DNA from: an uncultured Caryophanales bacterium
Lineage (GTDB): Bacteria; Bacillota_I; Bacilli_A; Acholeplasmatales; Anaeroplasmataceae
Reading direction: 5' to 3'
Assembly: GCA_937885165.1 (NCBI GenBank)
Contig: CAKZZJ010000184.1
Coordinates: 1 to 5,878, forward strand
Length of the DNA stretch: 5,878 nt
A program made the position numbers and the translations under genes. Position 1 is the first letter of the stretch. Each line of letters begins with the position of its first letter. The notes beneath the pieces are model-generated. The model saw nothing but the letters and a program-made list of their open reading frames with translations, was not told where the DNA came from and ran no database searches. This document shows positions 1-3,000 of the stretch, one piece after another.

Positions 1-30
1 TAAACTATTCAAATTTATTTTGAAATTTTA

Positions 31-3000
31 TTAATTTTCAACATAATTCTTTAATGCTTCTTCATAATAACCAACAATTACCCAATAATCCTTAATGAAA
101 TCAAATTCAAACCTGAAGATATTTGCAGATGAATCATAATATACCATGTATACAGTATACCATGCTGTATTTGTATTGTATCCGCTTTGATAACTTTCAT
201 CTTTTATTCTATACCACATACTATCATTAGGTCTTACTTTTCGATAAATTGAAGGTACATTATATGCATCTGATTCATCCCATGTTAAATCATAATAAAT
301 TACAATATAGAATGTTTCATTGATATCTTCAAATACTGCTCTTTCAAGATAAATTACAGTTTCAGGAATATCAACATAATCAAGACCTGTGGTTCCTGAG
401 AATGCACTTTCTTCAATCTTAGTTAAACCATAAGGAATAGTTATGTGCGTTAATCCTTGAACGCCAGCAAACTGACCTCTAGTTATAGTCTTGATACCAT
501 ATTCATTTTCAGCACCAATATGTTCACTTATTACTAATGTGAATTTAGTTGGTAAATAGAATATTTCTTCACTGACTACATCTCCTAATTCATTTGTAAA
601 TGACTTAATATCACCATCTTGTTTATAGAACTGATGAGTTTCTTTTCCATCATCTACATTATCATTATTTATATCTTTATCTCTACCAAAGATATAACCA
701 AAGAATTTTTCTGATACTGTAGCAGTTCTATAACCCTCTGTTGCAGGATGATATGAGCCGATAAATGGAAGAGTCATTGCAGATATATTGATGTTTCCAT
801 GATATGCACTATAACCGATATATAATACAGAATCAGGTACTTCTACTTTTGTGATATCCTCATTGAATGCGAATGCCCATTTACCAATTGATGTTAATCT
901 ATCAGGTAATGTTGTGCTGTTATCAAGTTTATTATCATAGAATGCATAATCACCAATAGTTGTTACAGTATTAGGTATAACAAGTTTAGATAACTTAACA
1001 TCATTATAGAATGCATGATTACCAATTGTAGTTAATTCTTCTGGTAATACTATTTCTTCAACACTTGTAAGACCACTGAATTGTCCGCTTGAGATAACTT
1101 TATAATTATTATTAGTAATACTTATCTTACTTAAGCCTGATGGCATATATAAGTTATATGTATTTTGAATTTCATTATTGTTATTCCAGTAGCTTTGTGT
1201 AGCGCTATAGCTTCCTAATGATTCTAAAGACTGACCAAAGATATAACCAAATAAGCTTTCATATCCTTGAGAATTAAGTTCATGTCCTGCAAATGGAACA
1301 GAAATTGTAGTAATACTCTTATTTCCTCTAAATGCTGCTTCACCAATTGAAGTAACACTATTTGGAATTATAACTTCTCCAATATTAGTATTATTTGCGA
1401 ATGCATAAGTACCTATTGTTAATAAATTATCACTTAAATTAGTTAATGTATCAGTTGTTAAGCTTTGGTTATAGAAAGCAAAATCTTTAATGTTTTTAAC
1501 ACTTTCAGGAACTCTAATAGTACTTAATTTACCAACTTCATTATTATAGTTGATGAAGAATGCATATTCTGCAATCTCTTCAAGAGTTGAAACATCAAAT
1601 GTAACAGTAGTTATATTATAGTCGTTTTCAAACATATGAGGTCCCATTACATTACTATTATAATTTACAGTTGCTAAATTATAGTTGTTGCTGAAAGCAT
1701 ATGAACCAATATTTGTAATACCTGATGATATTACTAAATTACCAGTAATATCTGCATTATCAAATGCATAATCACCAATAGTTGTAATAGTTGTTGGAAT
1801 AGTATTTGTAACAATATTATCTTCATTATCTTTATAAGTAAATCCTTCTACAGTTGTATTTCTAAATGCACTTGAAGCAATAGTAGTTAATGTTGACTTA
1901 TTAAAATCAATTCCAACCACCTTTGTTGCATTCTCAAAGGAACTAGCTCCTAAGGTGCCTTTTAAGGTATCTGGTAATACTAGCCTTACTTCTTGTAAAT
2001 TATTATCATTAATTGAATTTTTGAATGCTCCTTCATCAATAGTTCTTACATTAGCAAATATATTAATTACATTTGTATCACTACTACGTCCGAATGTTTG
2101 TAGTTTAGGATCATTTGCAAACGCATATGCGTTGATATTTTCAATACTGCTACCATCATATGTAACAGTTGCTAAAGATTGATTATCAGCAAATGAATAT
2201 GTGCCGATTGTAGTAGTTGTAGATGGTATTACGATACTAGAAATATTAGTATTTCTTAATGCATGATTACCGATAGTTGATAAGCTATTTGTAGCACCAC
2301 GGTGTGCAAGTGTAGTATCCATACCTTCTGCTTGATCAGCATAAGTTGCGCTTGGTAATGTGATAGTAGTAACAGATGTTAGATCCCTTAAAGCATCATC
2401 GCTTATAATAGTGTCATTAGTTACATTAATAGTTCTAAGTGATGATGGAATTGAATAAATTACACCTGCTTCTGTAACTTCATATTCACCTTGATAATTA
2501 TAATGTCTTATCTGAACTTCAGTTGATGTAACATTGCCATCAGCATCTTTAACTTCAACTATTTCTTCATAAGTACCATTTCTAAATAGATAACCTAATA
2601 CTTTTTCATTTGCTGTTAAATTAGCATCCGTATTATAAGTCTTACCTACAAATGGGATAGTTAAAGTTGTAAGTGATGTCATACCACCAAATGCACTTAT
2701 ACCAATATATGTAGCATCTGCAGGAACTACTATTTCAGTAACTTTACTATCATTATAGAACATATAGTTACCTACTATTCTATTATTTATAGTCACATCC
2801 CTTAATTCATCCATTTCAGCAAATACATAATCTTCAACAGTAGTTACCTTCTCATCAATTGTAATCTTAGTAATTAAATTAGTATTATAGAATGCATGAG
2901 ATTTTAATGTTACGACATTAGCAGGAAGAATAATTTCATAATTATTTTCAGAATTGAATTTAGCTAATTTGCTGTTGGCGAATGCATAAGCACCAATATA

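Noticed and set aside
8..24. Possible terminator just downstream of the stop codon (TTCAAA, 5-nt loop, TTTGAA)
   Set aside because: The stem is only 6 bp with a single G-C pair, mismatches follow on both sides, and no clean U-tract follows in the minus-strand transcript. Such palindromes are expected by chance in AT-rich DNA.
34..120. Sortase or membrane anchor at the C-terminus
   Set aside because: The last 30 residues (to LKNYVEN) contain no LPXTG-like motif, no long hydrophobic stretch and no basic tail.
1955..2182. A 75-codon plus-strand open frame
   Set aside because: It lies wholly antisense to the LRR gene, its translation is a low-complexity mirror of the repeats (Leu/Ser-rich), and there is no ribosome binding site. 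It is a shadow frame.
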